The position numbers and the translations under genes were made by a program. The notes under the pieces were generated by a model. That model was not told the origin of the DNA and searched no databases. It worked only from the letters and a program-made list of their open reading frames with translations. DNA of 64,000 nt from Russula earlei (taxonomy: Eukaryota; Basidiomycota; Agaricomycetes; Russulales; Russulaceae), in the NCBI GenBank assembly GCA_025769875.1, contig JAGFNK010000061.1, positions 62,001 to 126,000 on the forward strand, written 5' to 3'. Positions 12,642-23,106 of the stretch are shown in pieces (position 1 is the stretch's first letter; each line of letters starts with the position of its first letter).

Positions 12642-13281
12642 ATGTCTCAGCATGCTATCACTCCCGAGGTCCTTGCTGCTTGGCGGCATTTGGAGCTCGA
12701 TGAGGAGCTTCGTACGTGCGAACGTGATCGCGAAGCTGAGTCGAGGGGGATGAGGGAGCTGGACACGTTGGATGATGGTACGAAGCGTTCCTTTCAGAAA
12801 GGTCTCTGTCATGACCATGTTCTCAACCTTGGTCTCTGCAGCGGTCAAAAAGTCCAAGACCCTTGGAAACATTCTCAATTTATATAAGCTCACGTTTGAA
12901 CTCAGACGCTTCAGACGCCAATCGTGCGCCCGTACCCTGGAGCGATATCGCTGCCAGAGAGTCTGTGCCGCCGATCTCGAAGCACGACCCGGGGCATACA
13001 CAACCTTTGGCACCGAGGAAGACGTCCGACGGCTCGCGAAGGAGATGCGACCGCAAGACGACAAATTTGCTCAGACGATGGCAGAATTCGAGCAAGGGCA
13101 ACGTCATGAGGCCAACGACGAGAGAATACTTGCGGGTGTGAACGATCTCATCGCCCGCCGCCTCGCCGAACTGCGAAATACCGAACTGGATGGCGATGAG
13201 AAAGAACTGGAACTGGATTATGATGAGAGCGAACCGGATGGCGATGAGAGCGAATCGGATAGCGATATGGTCCAAGAGTGA
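12642..13281 (+). CDS. Small hypothetical protein with acidic repeat tail
   Basis: Not recognised. An N-terminal helical piece starts MSQHAITPEVLAAWRHLELD at 12642 and probably leaves the frame at a gtacg donor near 12778. The C-terminal part, read from about 12900 to the stop at 13279-13281, is helical (EEDVRRLAKEMRPQDDKF, then VNDLIARRLAELRN) and ends in an Asp/Glu-rich tail built from imperfect repeats of DGDESE type. The exact junction between the two parts is unclear: a GT-AG intron ending near 12905 leads into a different frame from the acidic tail, so either another splice site or a frameshift is involved. A start at 12772 in the tail frame is the alternative. It could be a gene fragment. 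Confidence 0.35.
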
Positions 13282-13360
13282 AACTCAGCCCTTGCAAATA
13301 CCCCCGCTGCTATACTGTCAAGAGTGGCGATAGTTACATTATCGATACAGTGTTGGTAAA

Positions 13361-13402
13361 ATCCTATAAATAGCGTTTGTACCGCAAGTCCGTACTATTG
13401 TT
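13361..13402 (+). promoter_or_regulatory. TATA-box-like core (CCTATAAATAG)
   Basis: A clean TATAAATAG with pyrimidine/purine spacing typical of a core promoter lies about 85 bp past the hypothetical gene. No plus-strand gene follows it closely, so it may be a relic of an LTR or a chance match. Confidence 0.25.
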
Positions 13403-13688
13403 ATTCAAGTTCGCCGCCTATTCTGAGGAGGTTTAGGCCATGAAGCAATCACATCTCAAGACCCGCCCTTGGACAGGGATGCGACTTACTCTGCATGATC
13501 GACTCCAGGAAGTTGAGGGTATTCGTTATGTGTGTTACCGTCTCGATGTGGTGGGAGACTGAGTTGATGACCCGATACGTCCGATGTGGGACCTGAATGT
13601 TGCGTGAAAGTGTGTACCATCTCTATGAGTAGCTGCACATTGCGGAGAACTGATAACGCTCGTTCATCATCTAGAAGCGCCACAACGG

Positions 13689-15271
13689 CTAGGACGTACT
13701 CGGACTGAGGCGATCCTTCTTCGCAACCTTACCAACGCTGCTTGGGACAGTCAGGTTATAGAGTCGCTCCAATTTCTTTTCGTCAGTTTCCCTTTGCTTT
13801 CGAAGGCTGTTGGCAGCTTTCGGGTCTTTCGGTTGGTCGACACGCTTACGTTTTGGGGCGGGGCGATGTTCATGAGGTGCTCGTAGACTTGTGGACGAGG
13901 TGCCTTTGTTAGGAAGGGCGAGGCTTGCAATCTGCGTCTTCATTATTACTTCGTCACGTTGCCTTTGATTTCGAAACCTTGTGGTAGCTCTCGGGTCTTT
14001 CGGTTGGTCGACACGCTTACGTTTTGGGGTGCGGCGATGTTCATGCGGTTCCTGTAGAGTGGTCGACGAGGTGCCTCGTTGAGGAAGGGCGGGACTCGCA
14101 ATCTGCGTCTTCATTCTTTCTCCGTTACTTTGCCTTTGATTTCGAAGCCTCGCGGTAGCTCCCAAGGTTTTCGGTTGGTCGATACGCTTATGTTTCGTAG
14201 CGCGGCGATGCTCATGCGTCCGTAGAGTCGTCGACGCGGCGCCTTGTTGAGGAAGGGCGGGGCTCGCAATCTGAGACAGAGGACCAGGTGAACCTGGTCC
14301 CGTGAAGAAGGGCGGGCCACTGACCGTGTTGCCTTGCAGTTCAGATAATGATGAGGGAAAAACATGATCGGAATCCAGGGAACATCTTGTGTATGCGATG
14401 ACGACTCCAGTACCTTGTCCGTAGACCAAGCAGCAGGATGATACGCACTCGCCAGGGCCGGTGGAGAACCAGGCTGCTTGGGAAATTGCGGAGATACAGC
14501 CGACGTGGCCTGATACTGATCCCCAAAAGCATGTGGAATCGCAAAGACGGTCTGCATATTCTTTAAGTGAAGGGCGTCCGCTTCGCTGTAACGCCTTGTG
14601 TGACTTAAAAGTGCAGGTTCTAAAGGGAGTGAAGGAGAAAGGAGGCCTGCATTGGGCGACACAGGCAACGTTCTCGGTTGTATGTACTTAGGCACCAACT
14701 TCGAACCCGCGGTGTGAGCTGGTTGACGTACGTTCGTATACGAAGCAGGGTACACGAAGCAGCCTCTATCACTTGGAACTGCCGTTGGCGGAGGAATGAG
14801 GCATGGCCGAGACAATGCTCGAGAATGTGAGTAAGGGTGGCCTTGGAATACATTGCTTTGACTACCGGAAGCTAGAGGCAGGTTACATCGGTGACCGTAA
14901 CCTTATGCCAGGAAGAACAATGACTTACCCAGAGAAGAAAGGGGAAAGCGTCCGCACGTTGCAAATGACGATGATATAGTTGGGTCAGGGGGACCCGGGG
15001 CAACGAGACCCGTCTCTGATCCGTCACTCTGACTATCAACAGAGAGTGGCGTGTGTATCTGACTGAGGCTTGCTGGGGTTCCATATGGAGTAAACATTCC
15101 CAAGAAAGATTCCGCCTGCTGGAGACGAGCCGACGAGGGAAGACCTACAGCCACGCCTGGAAGTTGATTGAATGTAGTATCAGGATATTGCTGCACGTCG
15201 TCGGAGGCCGTGCGTATGTGATACGTTGACCTAGATATCAGCGAAGAGCGTAAGTTGCTGGGTGAATCCAT
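13689..15271 (-). CDS. Basic-region protein with three tandem C-terminal repeats
   Basis: Probable nuclear protein, function not established. The start is taken at 15271 (MDSPSNLRSS). An intron at 14872-14928 (gtaagt...ctctag) joins to a Ser/Pro-rich exon (SHSRALSRPCLIPPP and on). A second intron of about 90 nt near 14337-14426 ends after a CTGAAC branch-like site. The last exon holds three tandem units of about 55 residues: IASPALPQQG, STTLR..HEHRR, KHKRIDQPK, then RLRNQRQ. Only the final unit continues into LERLYNLTVPSSVGKVAKKD and the stop. The basic stretch KRKRVDQPKDPKAANSLRKQ resembles the basic region of fungal bZIP-like factors, but no leucine zipper heptads follow. The repeats look like a basic segment duplicated twice. 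Confidence 0.55.
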
Positions 15272-15605
15272 ATGCCGTTGAAAAGTCGGGTCATTCGAAG
15301 CTATGTCCCACAGGTATAAGTATGGTATGTAAAATGTACAATGGACTACACGCTTAGGCCGTTGAAGGTGCAAGGACTTTGCACACACTCATGCGGCAGG
15401 GGTTACAACCGATGAAGTAAAGCGGTGAGGAGACAGATTGACCGAGTACAAGTCCAACTGGCTCCTCGGTAGTAACTGACAGCGCCATTTCCTTGTGGTT
15501 ATCCTTGTCCGCAGGTTTCGGGGCCAAACGTTGTGCCTGAAGACGTCACGAGGGGTGGCAGAGGCAGAGTAGAGATGGAGAACAACAAGGAAGACAAATG
15601 GCGGG

Positions 15606-17530
15606 TTCGGGCCGCCAGGAGCGCGTACGGATCACTGGGTTTTCAATTTGATCCCTGAATTTTTGGCATTCCCCCCAGGGAAAAAAACAAATTCTCATCA
15701 CTCCTTTTCTACTTTGTTTCATTCAGATCAAAATTGAAAAAGTCTGAAAACTAAGAACTCCAGTCTCCATTCCATAACAGTTCCACTCTCCTTTTCCTGA
15801 TAAAAATGTGCATACATACAACATCAGATGCACACACCAAAACTGGAGCAAGTGCATAAGTGGCTGACCAACAGGCAGTGCATTATTTCTGTCAAAGTCT
15901 GATGTTCTCTCACTATCCAATTCCTTCTACATTTTATGTCTGTTTCAATCAACCTCCCTGCTCCTATTTTATCTTCTAAGTAGCATACTTGTAAACATAT
16001 AAAAAGGCTCATTATTACCTCCAAATGTAAAAAAGAGTTGTGTTCATTGTTCTCAAAAACCTCTCACATGCACACAAAAAAGCCCCTTTTTTGCTCCCTC
16101 ATTTACTCAACTTTGCATCCATGCCTTCCTCTGTCTCCACAACATGTCAATGGCCTACCAGCTGCCTTCCTAACACATGCATTCCATTGCCTGGGTATTG
16201 CATCTTTGCCACAGCCATCTAAAGTAATTAGGCACACAATGTCAAATACCCACACATGAGGTGAGTTCCCTTCCAGTTGTTTGACTGTAGTGAGTGCTTC
16301 CTTTGTCACCGACTGGGGGTGGTGTCGCTGACAAATCTGTTCACATGTGAGACAAATGTAGCTGAGTCAAGTGAGACAACAAGTTCTCACAGAGTTTGGG
16401 GATCTCAGTGACAACACAGTAAAGGCTAGTGTGTACCATGGAATGGAGAAACTATTGATAAGTCTTTGTGTCCAGAGGACTTAGCAACACAGGAGTTTTC
16501 AGACAGAGAGCTGGAAAGTTCAGAGAGGGACAGTTTCTGAGGTGTTCAACTAGTATATTCACAGGAGAACAAGACTAAGGCTTGTTCTCTTCAACTGGAC
16601 AGCTTATATACAGTCTGGTACTATATCAAATAGTGCCTGCAGGATACAGTGAGTCATGTACAAGGTGATTGGGGGCTGGGCATGAGGGAGAGTCATGGTA
16701 AACACAAGTTAACTAAATGAGTCACAAAACATGAGTCAAACATGAGGTATGTCTGGGTAGGCTATCCCCGTTGCCTGGTCCAGTCCAAAGTACCGGTTCT
16801 GTGACATCCTTCCTAGCATTGGCCATCTTGGCCTCCTTGCTTTCCCCCTATCTGGCTGCAAGTATGAATGTGGATCAGCTGGTGACATCAACAGGTATTA
16901 ATTAGTGAATATGTGACAACCAGGCAATGGAATGCACATGTTGGGAAGGCAGGCCAGTAGGCCATTGACATGTCATGGAGACAGAGAAAGGGATATGAAC
17001 ATGAAACTGAGTGAATGAGAGTGCAAAAGAGAACTTTTGTGTGCATGTGAGAGGTTTTCAAGAACAGTGAACACATTTGGAGATAATAATGAGCCTTTTT
17101 ATATGTTTACAGGTACACTTTTTGTAACCTATTTAGGAGAAAAAATAGGAGTAGGGGATTTGTAGGAGGTTTTGAGTTGGAATGGAAAAGGTATTGTATA
17201 GTGAGAGAGCATCAGACTTTGACAAAAATAATGCATTGCCTGTCAGTCTGGCTGATGTGCTTGCTCTGATTTTGGTGCATGCATCCAATAGAATCATGGA
17301 TGTGCATTTTTATTGGGGACAGGAGAGTGGAACATTTTGAATGAAGACCCGTTCTTGGTTTTTGAACTTTTTTGATTTGATTTTGATTTGAATGAAACAA
17401 AGAAAAAAAGGGGTAAAAAGAACTTATTTTCCCCTGAAAGGGAATGCCAAAAAATTCAGGGATCAAATTGATCCCGGGGACGCGCCGTGTTGCGTTCGCG
17501 CCCATCCGTATGCGCCCCTGGCGGCCCGAA
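15606..17530. mobile_element. Non-autonomous element with about 600-bp terminal inverted repeats
   Basis: The left arm (15606 to about 16198) and right arm (about 16917-17530) are imperfect inverted copies. Both outer ends carry TTCGGGCCGCCAG, followed inward by TACGGAT, CAATTTGATCCCTGAAT, GGCATTCCC, then CTTTGTTTCATTCA. Further in, both arms share CAATGCATTATTT(C/G)TGTCAAAG, AACATATAAAAAGGCTCATT and CACATGCACACAAAA. No transposase is encoded inside; the centre holds a solo LTR. No target-site duplication is obvious: the flanks are aatggcggg on the left and actgtcattg on the right. The element is AT-richer than its surroundings. It resembles a long-TIR or foldback MITE. Confidence 0.7.
16323..16806 (-). 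mobile_element. Solo LTR, probably Gypsy-type
   Basis: Read on the minus strand, the segment begins TGTCACAGAACCGGTACTTT and ends GTCAGCGACA, so it has TG...CA ends, and it contains a TATATAAG box (plus-strand position about 16611). The length of 484 bp and the absence of internal retroelement coding on either side point to a solo LTR left by recombination. The neighbouring five bases (ggtgg / tcctt) do not match, so no target duplication is seen. It sits in the middle of the long-inverted-repeat element. Confidence 0.55.
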
Positions 17531-18082
17531 ACTGTCATTGATGCCAGCAGCGGCCCTTGTATATTTATTTTAATAGTGATGGCTGCGTGGGTGAGCAATA
17601 GTCGTTCGCCCGAGAGGAAGTGTAGACAAAGGAGGAAGGGAGGAAGAGGTGGGGCAAGAATGCGAACGCAAGAGCGAACGCGTGCGGAACGAGACGGCGA
17701 CGACGCGCGCGCGCGCGATGCGCTTCGAACGGGGTGCTAACGATGCTGCTGGTATTCGGTTTTGGTAGAGTGTCTGTCTCCTTCTCAAAGACGAGGACCA
17801 AGTTATATACATGTATTCTAGGTGGTAACTAAGGAAAAGAAACGCGAGGCGAACGGGGCGCGTGTGTGGTCGAAGAACGTCACTACGAAGTATAACTACA
17901 AGAGAAAGAAAAGGAGCTAAGAAATGGAAAAGTCGGACGGATGAGAAAGGAGGCTGAACGCTGTTCGATGGCGACGAGGGCGGTGGCATTGGTCGAGGCT
18001 CTTTGACCTTTCGTTTTGGGGTTCGTCGACTTGTCGGACGAGGGGCGGGCGATGGCGTTGGCGCATGCGGTCAAGGTGGCGG

Positions 18083-18085
<3 letters not shown>

Positions 18086-18168
<83 letters not shown>
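18086..18168 (+). repeat. GT dinucleotide microsatellite
   Basis: An uninterrupted run of about 41 TG/GT units. It creates artefactual open frames of alternating Val-Cys (plus) or Thr-His (minus) that are not genes. Confidence 0.97.
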
Positions 18169-18169
<1 letters not shown>

Positions 18170-18292
18170 GACGACGCGCGCGTTCTGGTATGGCGATTCC
18201 GATCCGATTCACGCACTCACAGCCGCAAGGGTCATCTTACAGTATGACTGACGATCAGTTGAAGGGTTAGTCACAGCGCATCAAGCTGGTGA

Positions 18293-18550
18293 ACACCTCT
18301 GCACAGTGCCTTCCCGGAGAGCTCAGCGCACATCGATCGTGGCGCAAACATGAAAGCACGCCAGTGGCACTATCAGACTCCTTTGTATCTCGCGGCGGGA
18401 ACTGGACACATCGGAGTTATCGATCTGCCACTTAAACGTGATGCAGACGTAGGTCTGTTGAATGATGAGGCGAAGACCATGTCAACTGTCGCTGGAAAGA
18501 GGACATCTGAAGGAAGCATGATGCACGCACGAAGCACGATGTATGTATGA
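18293..18550 (+). pseudogene. Ankyrin-repeat fragment
   Basis: The frame from 18350 gives QTPLYLAAGTGHIGVIDLPL then KRDADVGLLND, which fits one ankyrin repeat (TPLHLAA..GH...V..LL..GADV). Nothing upstream or downstream extends it into a repeat array, and it ends at a stop at 18548-18550. It is an isolated relic in repeat-rich DNA. Confidence 0.55.
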
Positions 18551-18905
18551 GGTTCGTCGAATCGTCGTAGACTCCATAGTCTCTCAGCTGGCATTTGGAC
18601 TGAGCAACAAAGCCGACCAATCCAATTGTAGCGGCGCACCAATTATCGTAAGGCGGTGGTGCTTGCTGTGCCTCTTGGCTAGCAGCCACCCAAAGATGGT
18701 TGAAATTCAGAGCGCTCGGCACATGTGCTCCTCCTGCCTTGCACTCCTCCCTCTTTGCATAAGATTCGAGCAATAGGGAGTCTCTCTTCATCCGCCACAC
18801 CACACATCCTCCCTTTTTGCACAGCCTCAATCCTGTGCTCGCTTTGAAGTGAAAAGTGGGAGCGACAGAGCGCCTGGAAAACAACAACTATCCTCAGTCG
18901 CTACC

Positions 18906-20980
18906 ATGTCAGTGAAGAATTTACAGCGTACGCAGCATGGGATTTTAATGCTCTCAAATATGACATACTCACTTTCCGCTGTAGCAAATGTCGACAGAAC
19001 GTTAATCAAGGTCGCCGAGTGTGTCAGGCTCTTCGAGAGCATCTACAATGAGATGCATGCTTCTACGGACATAACACAGGAAGATGGGCTTGAAAGAGAT
19101 CTCAAGACGCAGTTAAAGAAGCTACAACGACTCAGAAATGAGATCAAGACGTTGGTGGCCAGCAATGACATCAAGGATAAGGCGGCACTTCTTGAGAACC
19201 TGGGGCTCATCAAGACGGTACGTATTCCTTATTTTATCTCTTTCCACTAGACGCCCCTATATCGTGAACTTTGGCCATTATCTCGCTTGGGGAAGCAGCC
19301 CGCGGTTGCGCGTCCCGGGCGGTCCTGAAATCTCTTTTGCATGCCGTTACTTGTCACAACTCCCTGCTAATTCGGCCCTCTATGCAGCAAATCACGAAGT
19401 TCAAAGCGTACCTTTTTAAAAAGGAAGATATCATATATTTTGGCCCTAGAGTGTATGAGAAACTTGCACTGGAGGAGTGGTCAAGAGAGTGCCTAGATAC
19501 ACTCCAATATCAAGTTGACGCAGAAGATCTATGGATAGACATGTTACTATATGAAGAGGAGGGCAAAACGGGTGTTCTAGAGAAGAACCAGAACAAGATA
19601 GAAGAGGTCAAACGAAGGATTGAGCGTCAAAAAGGGGTCATGTCCCGTTTAGAGCCCATATCCATACTGATAACCCAAAACATACTTTCGACGGTGCAGA
19701 TCGGAACACTGAAAGACCATCTGGACTACTTCATGAATCACGCGGTCGCTGCGCGCTTCTCTTTAGCGGAAGCTGCTAGTCTAACATCTGCAGAACAGGA
19801 CGGTTATGACGATGAGGACGAGAACATTTTTGGAGACTTTCCCCTCGACGAGGAAGAATGTAGTTCGTTAATAGCGGAGTGTTATAACAGTCGAGGTCAA
19901 CGCCACGGCCATAAAGCCATTCTACGATATCTATCGAGTTTCACCGTACGTGTTTTGTATTGCTTGCCTATTATCATGTGTTGGATACTTATATTTTTAC
20001 TCAAAAGGGGACGACAGTCACCCTCCTTACCAAGAACGCCAAAACATTTGAGGGTGTCATCGGTTCTACTACCAAGAAGCATGGCCAGAAACAAGGCGTT
20101 ATCCTTCGTGATGCAAAGGATCTGACCGTTCCTGGCGCTCCTGTGCAAACTCAGATTTTCATCGCGTCAACAGACATCGACTCCTGGTCTTTCCCCGCAG
20201 ATCCTAACATGTCTGGTCTGAGGACATCCACTACCAATTCGCGCGCAGACTCCAAGGAAAGTTCATTGCTTCAGACCCTCAGACTTCTCGCCGTATGTGA
20301 TATCTATGAAAGCTCACGACGCTTTCGCTCATACGCTGATTTGATCAGGGGACTATAATTACCCTCACTACCAAGGCTGCGAAACGCTACGAGGGCACCG
20401 TGGAATATTCCTCAGAAAACGGGAATATGGCGGGGCTTACTCTTCGCGACGTCAAGGAGCTTTCTACTCCTGGTGTCCCACTCAAGGGCCAAGTGTTCAT
20501 TCCTGTAACTGATATCGACACTTGGTCTTCCGGTCCCGAAGATGCTAAGGTTCGAAAAGGGGCGTGTATGTGTTACAAGACCTTTATACGCCTTTATCCA
20601 ATCTAAGCACCTGTCTTCCAGCTTCCAAGACTGAGGCGGATGCTGATATCAGTCAGAAGTCTCCGCACCGCAGATCTGATCTCTATACTTGGCAAGCTAA
20701 CTTGCCGCCGCCTGCAATCGCATCCGCAGGACCCTCACATGGGCAGCGTACTAACGATGTCACATTCGGTGCTGGCGCTTCGAGACGTGTAGAATGGAAT
20801 GACTTCTTTGCCGATAGAAAACCGTCCCCCAAAGAGGCTAGTTTTTCCAAGGATCTGTTTGCTAATATGCAGGGCCGATTTGGCGCGGCTTTAGCGGAAC
20901 GTAATATGACCGGAACACCCATTTGGCATGAGACTGTGCAGGTACGTCCGAAAGCCAATTCCGCAGTCCGATGGCATTGA
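18906..20980 (+). CDS. Chimera of NOT3/CNOT3 N-terminus and two ataxin-2 Sm-like repeats
   Basis: Six exons join in frame: 18906-18927, 18985-19217, 19388-19945, 20008-20292, 20349-20565, 20622-20980 (about 557 residues). Residues 1-270 follow the N-terminal coiled coil of NOT3/NOT5 of the CCR4-NOT deadenylase: MSVKNLQ, VDRTLIKVAECVRLFESIYN, KKLQRLRNEIKTLVASND, IKDKAALLENLGLI, ending in an acidic DDEDENIFGDF stretch. Residues 272-366 and 367-439 are two copies of the ataxin-2/Pbp1 Sm-like domain (GTTVTLLTKNAKTFEGVIG, GVILRDAKDL; GTIITLTTKAAKRYEGTVE, GLTLRDVKEL), each followed by STDIDSW/VTDIDTWSS. The last exon holds a weak LsmAD remnant (DADISQ, DLYTWQ, WNDFF). NOT and ataxin-2 proteins both act on mRNA in the cytoplasm. 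The gene stops just after it meets module B. Confidence 0.72.
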
Positions 20981-22882
20981 ATGGGATGGACAGGATGAAC
21001 GACAGCAACCGACCAAGATGTCTTCTGAGCCCGAGGAGGCATCTGCAGCTCCTGTGATGCTCCCTGTCCATAAATACATCTTCAAAAATTCGAATAGGAA
21101 CCCAAAGTCTTCTTGTCCTAAGTCAACCAACCCCGCTTTATCCCCTACAATACCCATGGAATGTCTGCCCTCTGCTTAATAACGCCAATAGTGCTCATAT
21201 CTCAATGCCATTGCAGACCTGTATAGAACCTCGCGGGGAAGGCGTTGATGCACCCCTTTCCAGTAGCAGGTGCGTCTAAGATGATACTCTGACAAGACAT
21301 GATTTCAATGGGCCACGGAAAATCCGTTTGCTAGTCCAATCGACGGCGTGCAACCCGCCGCAGCACCTCCAGTGGAAAAAGAACCTACTTTTCTAACTAC
21401 GGAGTGAGAGAAGTTTTGTTGTACTGTTACTCCCGATGTGACCGTGTTCCCAGACCAGCCTCAACTGGCTCAAGTTCCAACGACTTTGGGGATGCAACCT
21501 CAATCGATGGTCCCCCCACACCCCCCAGTGAGGTTGGACACCCAATGTAAGTCGGAACTTTACCAATGAAACCCAACTTATTATCTGATTGTGTACATCA
21601 AGGTCCATTGAAACGGCGCCTCCTGACCACAGTGCAGTAGGAGAAGGAAGCAAATATTCATCAGGAGAGTGTATCGGGTATGACACAGGCGCAGAGTATG
21701 TGAACGAAATCCTTTACATGGTCTTTTCCTCATTATTCATAGTGATGTTCCCCCATCTCCGCAACTATCTACGACCTGCCTTGAAAATGCCTCTAATCAC
21801 GGACGCCCGGGCCCTGAGCAATCACGCACGATGTTTGGCTCACAATATGAGGACCATACGGGGCGAGTGCCGATGGGTCGACTCGCGAGCGCTGGATGGC
21901 AAGAATTTGTGTTACCAGATGGCACTCGTTACTTCTCGAACCGTGCTCTCAACGTCGTCGCGGATGTTGATCTGCGCGATGCTGAAAGATTAACAGCAGT
22001 CACAAGATTCCTTGATGGAGACGATGTGGAGACTCTAACCCAACCAGAGTGGGAATTATGGCTCCGCGATTCGAGCGAGCTAACGACAGCTTTTATCCCG
22101 CGCCAAGCCTGGATACATCACGGGGAGCGGATGGCCGTGTTCAAGCCAACAGCACCAGATCCGGGGGAACTTATGAACGAGGACATTGATAGTAAGTCAC
22201 TGGGATTTACGTATTCGAATGTTTCTGTTGATAGTTATGCAGAGATGGAGTCGGAATATCAGTACTGGTTGTTCATGGTTTCCCATCCTGTTCATGCCCT
22301 GCTTCCACCAGAGTCCATTGCCGAAGCCATCGAGGTCCTCACATGGTTTAATATCAGTCTGTTCCTCGCTTATCTTGGTTGTTGCAATTGATTAAGGATG
22401 TGTCAGATCGGCTGCTACCGTCGCCGCGGCTTTCCCCTCCCCCATTCAGTGAGGAGGAATGTCAGGAGTTGTTAACAGAACTTCGTTCTTTTACCCGTGA
22501 GCCTCCTTGCAGATATCTGGCCTCTTGACATATATCCCTCCTAGACGTGTCTGTACAAACCGTGTCGCTTCTCCGCACATGTGTTGTATCCACAATTCTT
22601 GTTCGCGTCGGTAAGTTTTATCCGGCCTACGAGCAGCTTGATCTGATCGAGTATTGTTTAGTTGCATGGAGACAGGGTCGTCGCTATCACAGTGCGACAT
22701 CTCAAGATCCGCAGAATGATAAAAGCACCCTCTTAACTGGCATTTCGCTTCTCCGTACTGCGGGCGATTCCATCGTTTCTTTCGTTTGTTCTGGCCTCTC
22801 AAACATGTCCTTGGGCCATCGAGAACTGGTGTACATCGTGCTGATGGCCGTAGCCTGGTTATTGGCCCTTTTTCTCGCTTGA
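20951..22882 (+). pseudogene. Chimera-family module B, 5' part degraded
   Basis: Module sequence starts abruptly at SDGIEWDGQDERQQPTKMSS, out of frame with the NOT3/ataxin-2 gene it abuts, and reaches a stop at 21177-21179. The usual AGCGG/GT splice site has become AGCAGG, and the matching acceptor is lost. From about 21600 the exons look sound: KYSSGECIGYDTGAEY, then the WW-like exon WQEFVLPDGTRYFSNRAL, VVADVDLRD, WELWLRD, then YWLFMVSHPVH, PPFSEEECQELL, SVQTVSLLRTCVVSTILVRV, and a C-terminal tail helix LVYIVLMAVAWLLALFLA ending at 22882. It may once have been the 3' half of the upstream chimera, or of another gene. Expression of the 3' half alone is possible but unproven. Confidence 0.6.
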
Positions 22883-23106
22883 TCTTATGTAAAGATTTCT
22901 AGATACATGACATGCCAATAATCTTTCTGCTATACCCCCCCAATCGCATTCATCACACTTCCACATATCAGTAATTTAAATGGTTCCCTGCCATCGTTCT
23001 CTCTCCATGTATCCTTTTTGTTATTGTATTCTAGTTGTACAGATGCGAGTTGTGTATTAAAAGTCCTCATGACATATCCTCGCACTGGTAGAGGACTGGT
23101 TCTTTG

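Noticed and set aside
15597..17540. Target-site duplication flanking the long-inverted-repeat element
   Set aside because: The flanking bases (aatggcggg and actgtcattg) do not match at any usual length.
17883..18270. Overlapping open frames of Val-Cys or Thr-His repeats on both strands
   Set aside because: They are produced by the GT microsatellite and have no other protein character.
20942..20966. A 25-nt GT-AG intron that would put the NOT3/ataxin-2 gene in frame with module B
   Set aside because: Too short for a spliceosomal intron in basidiomycetes, where 45-60 nt is usual here; the text also matches the module's own linker, so it is module DNA and not an intron.
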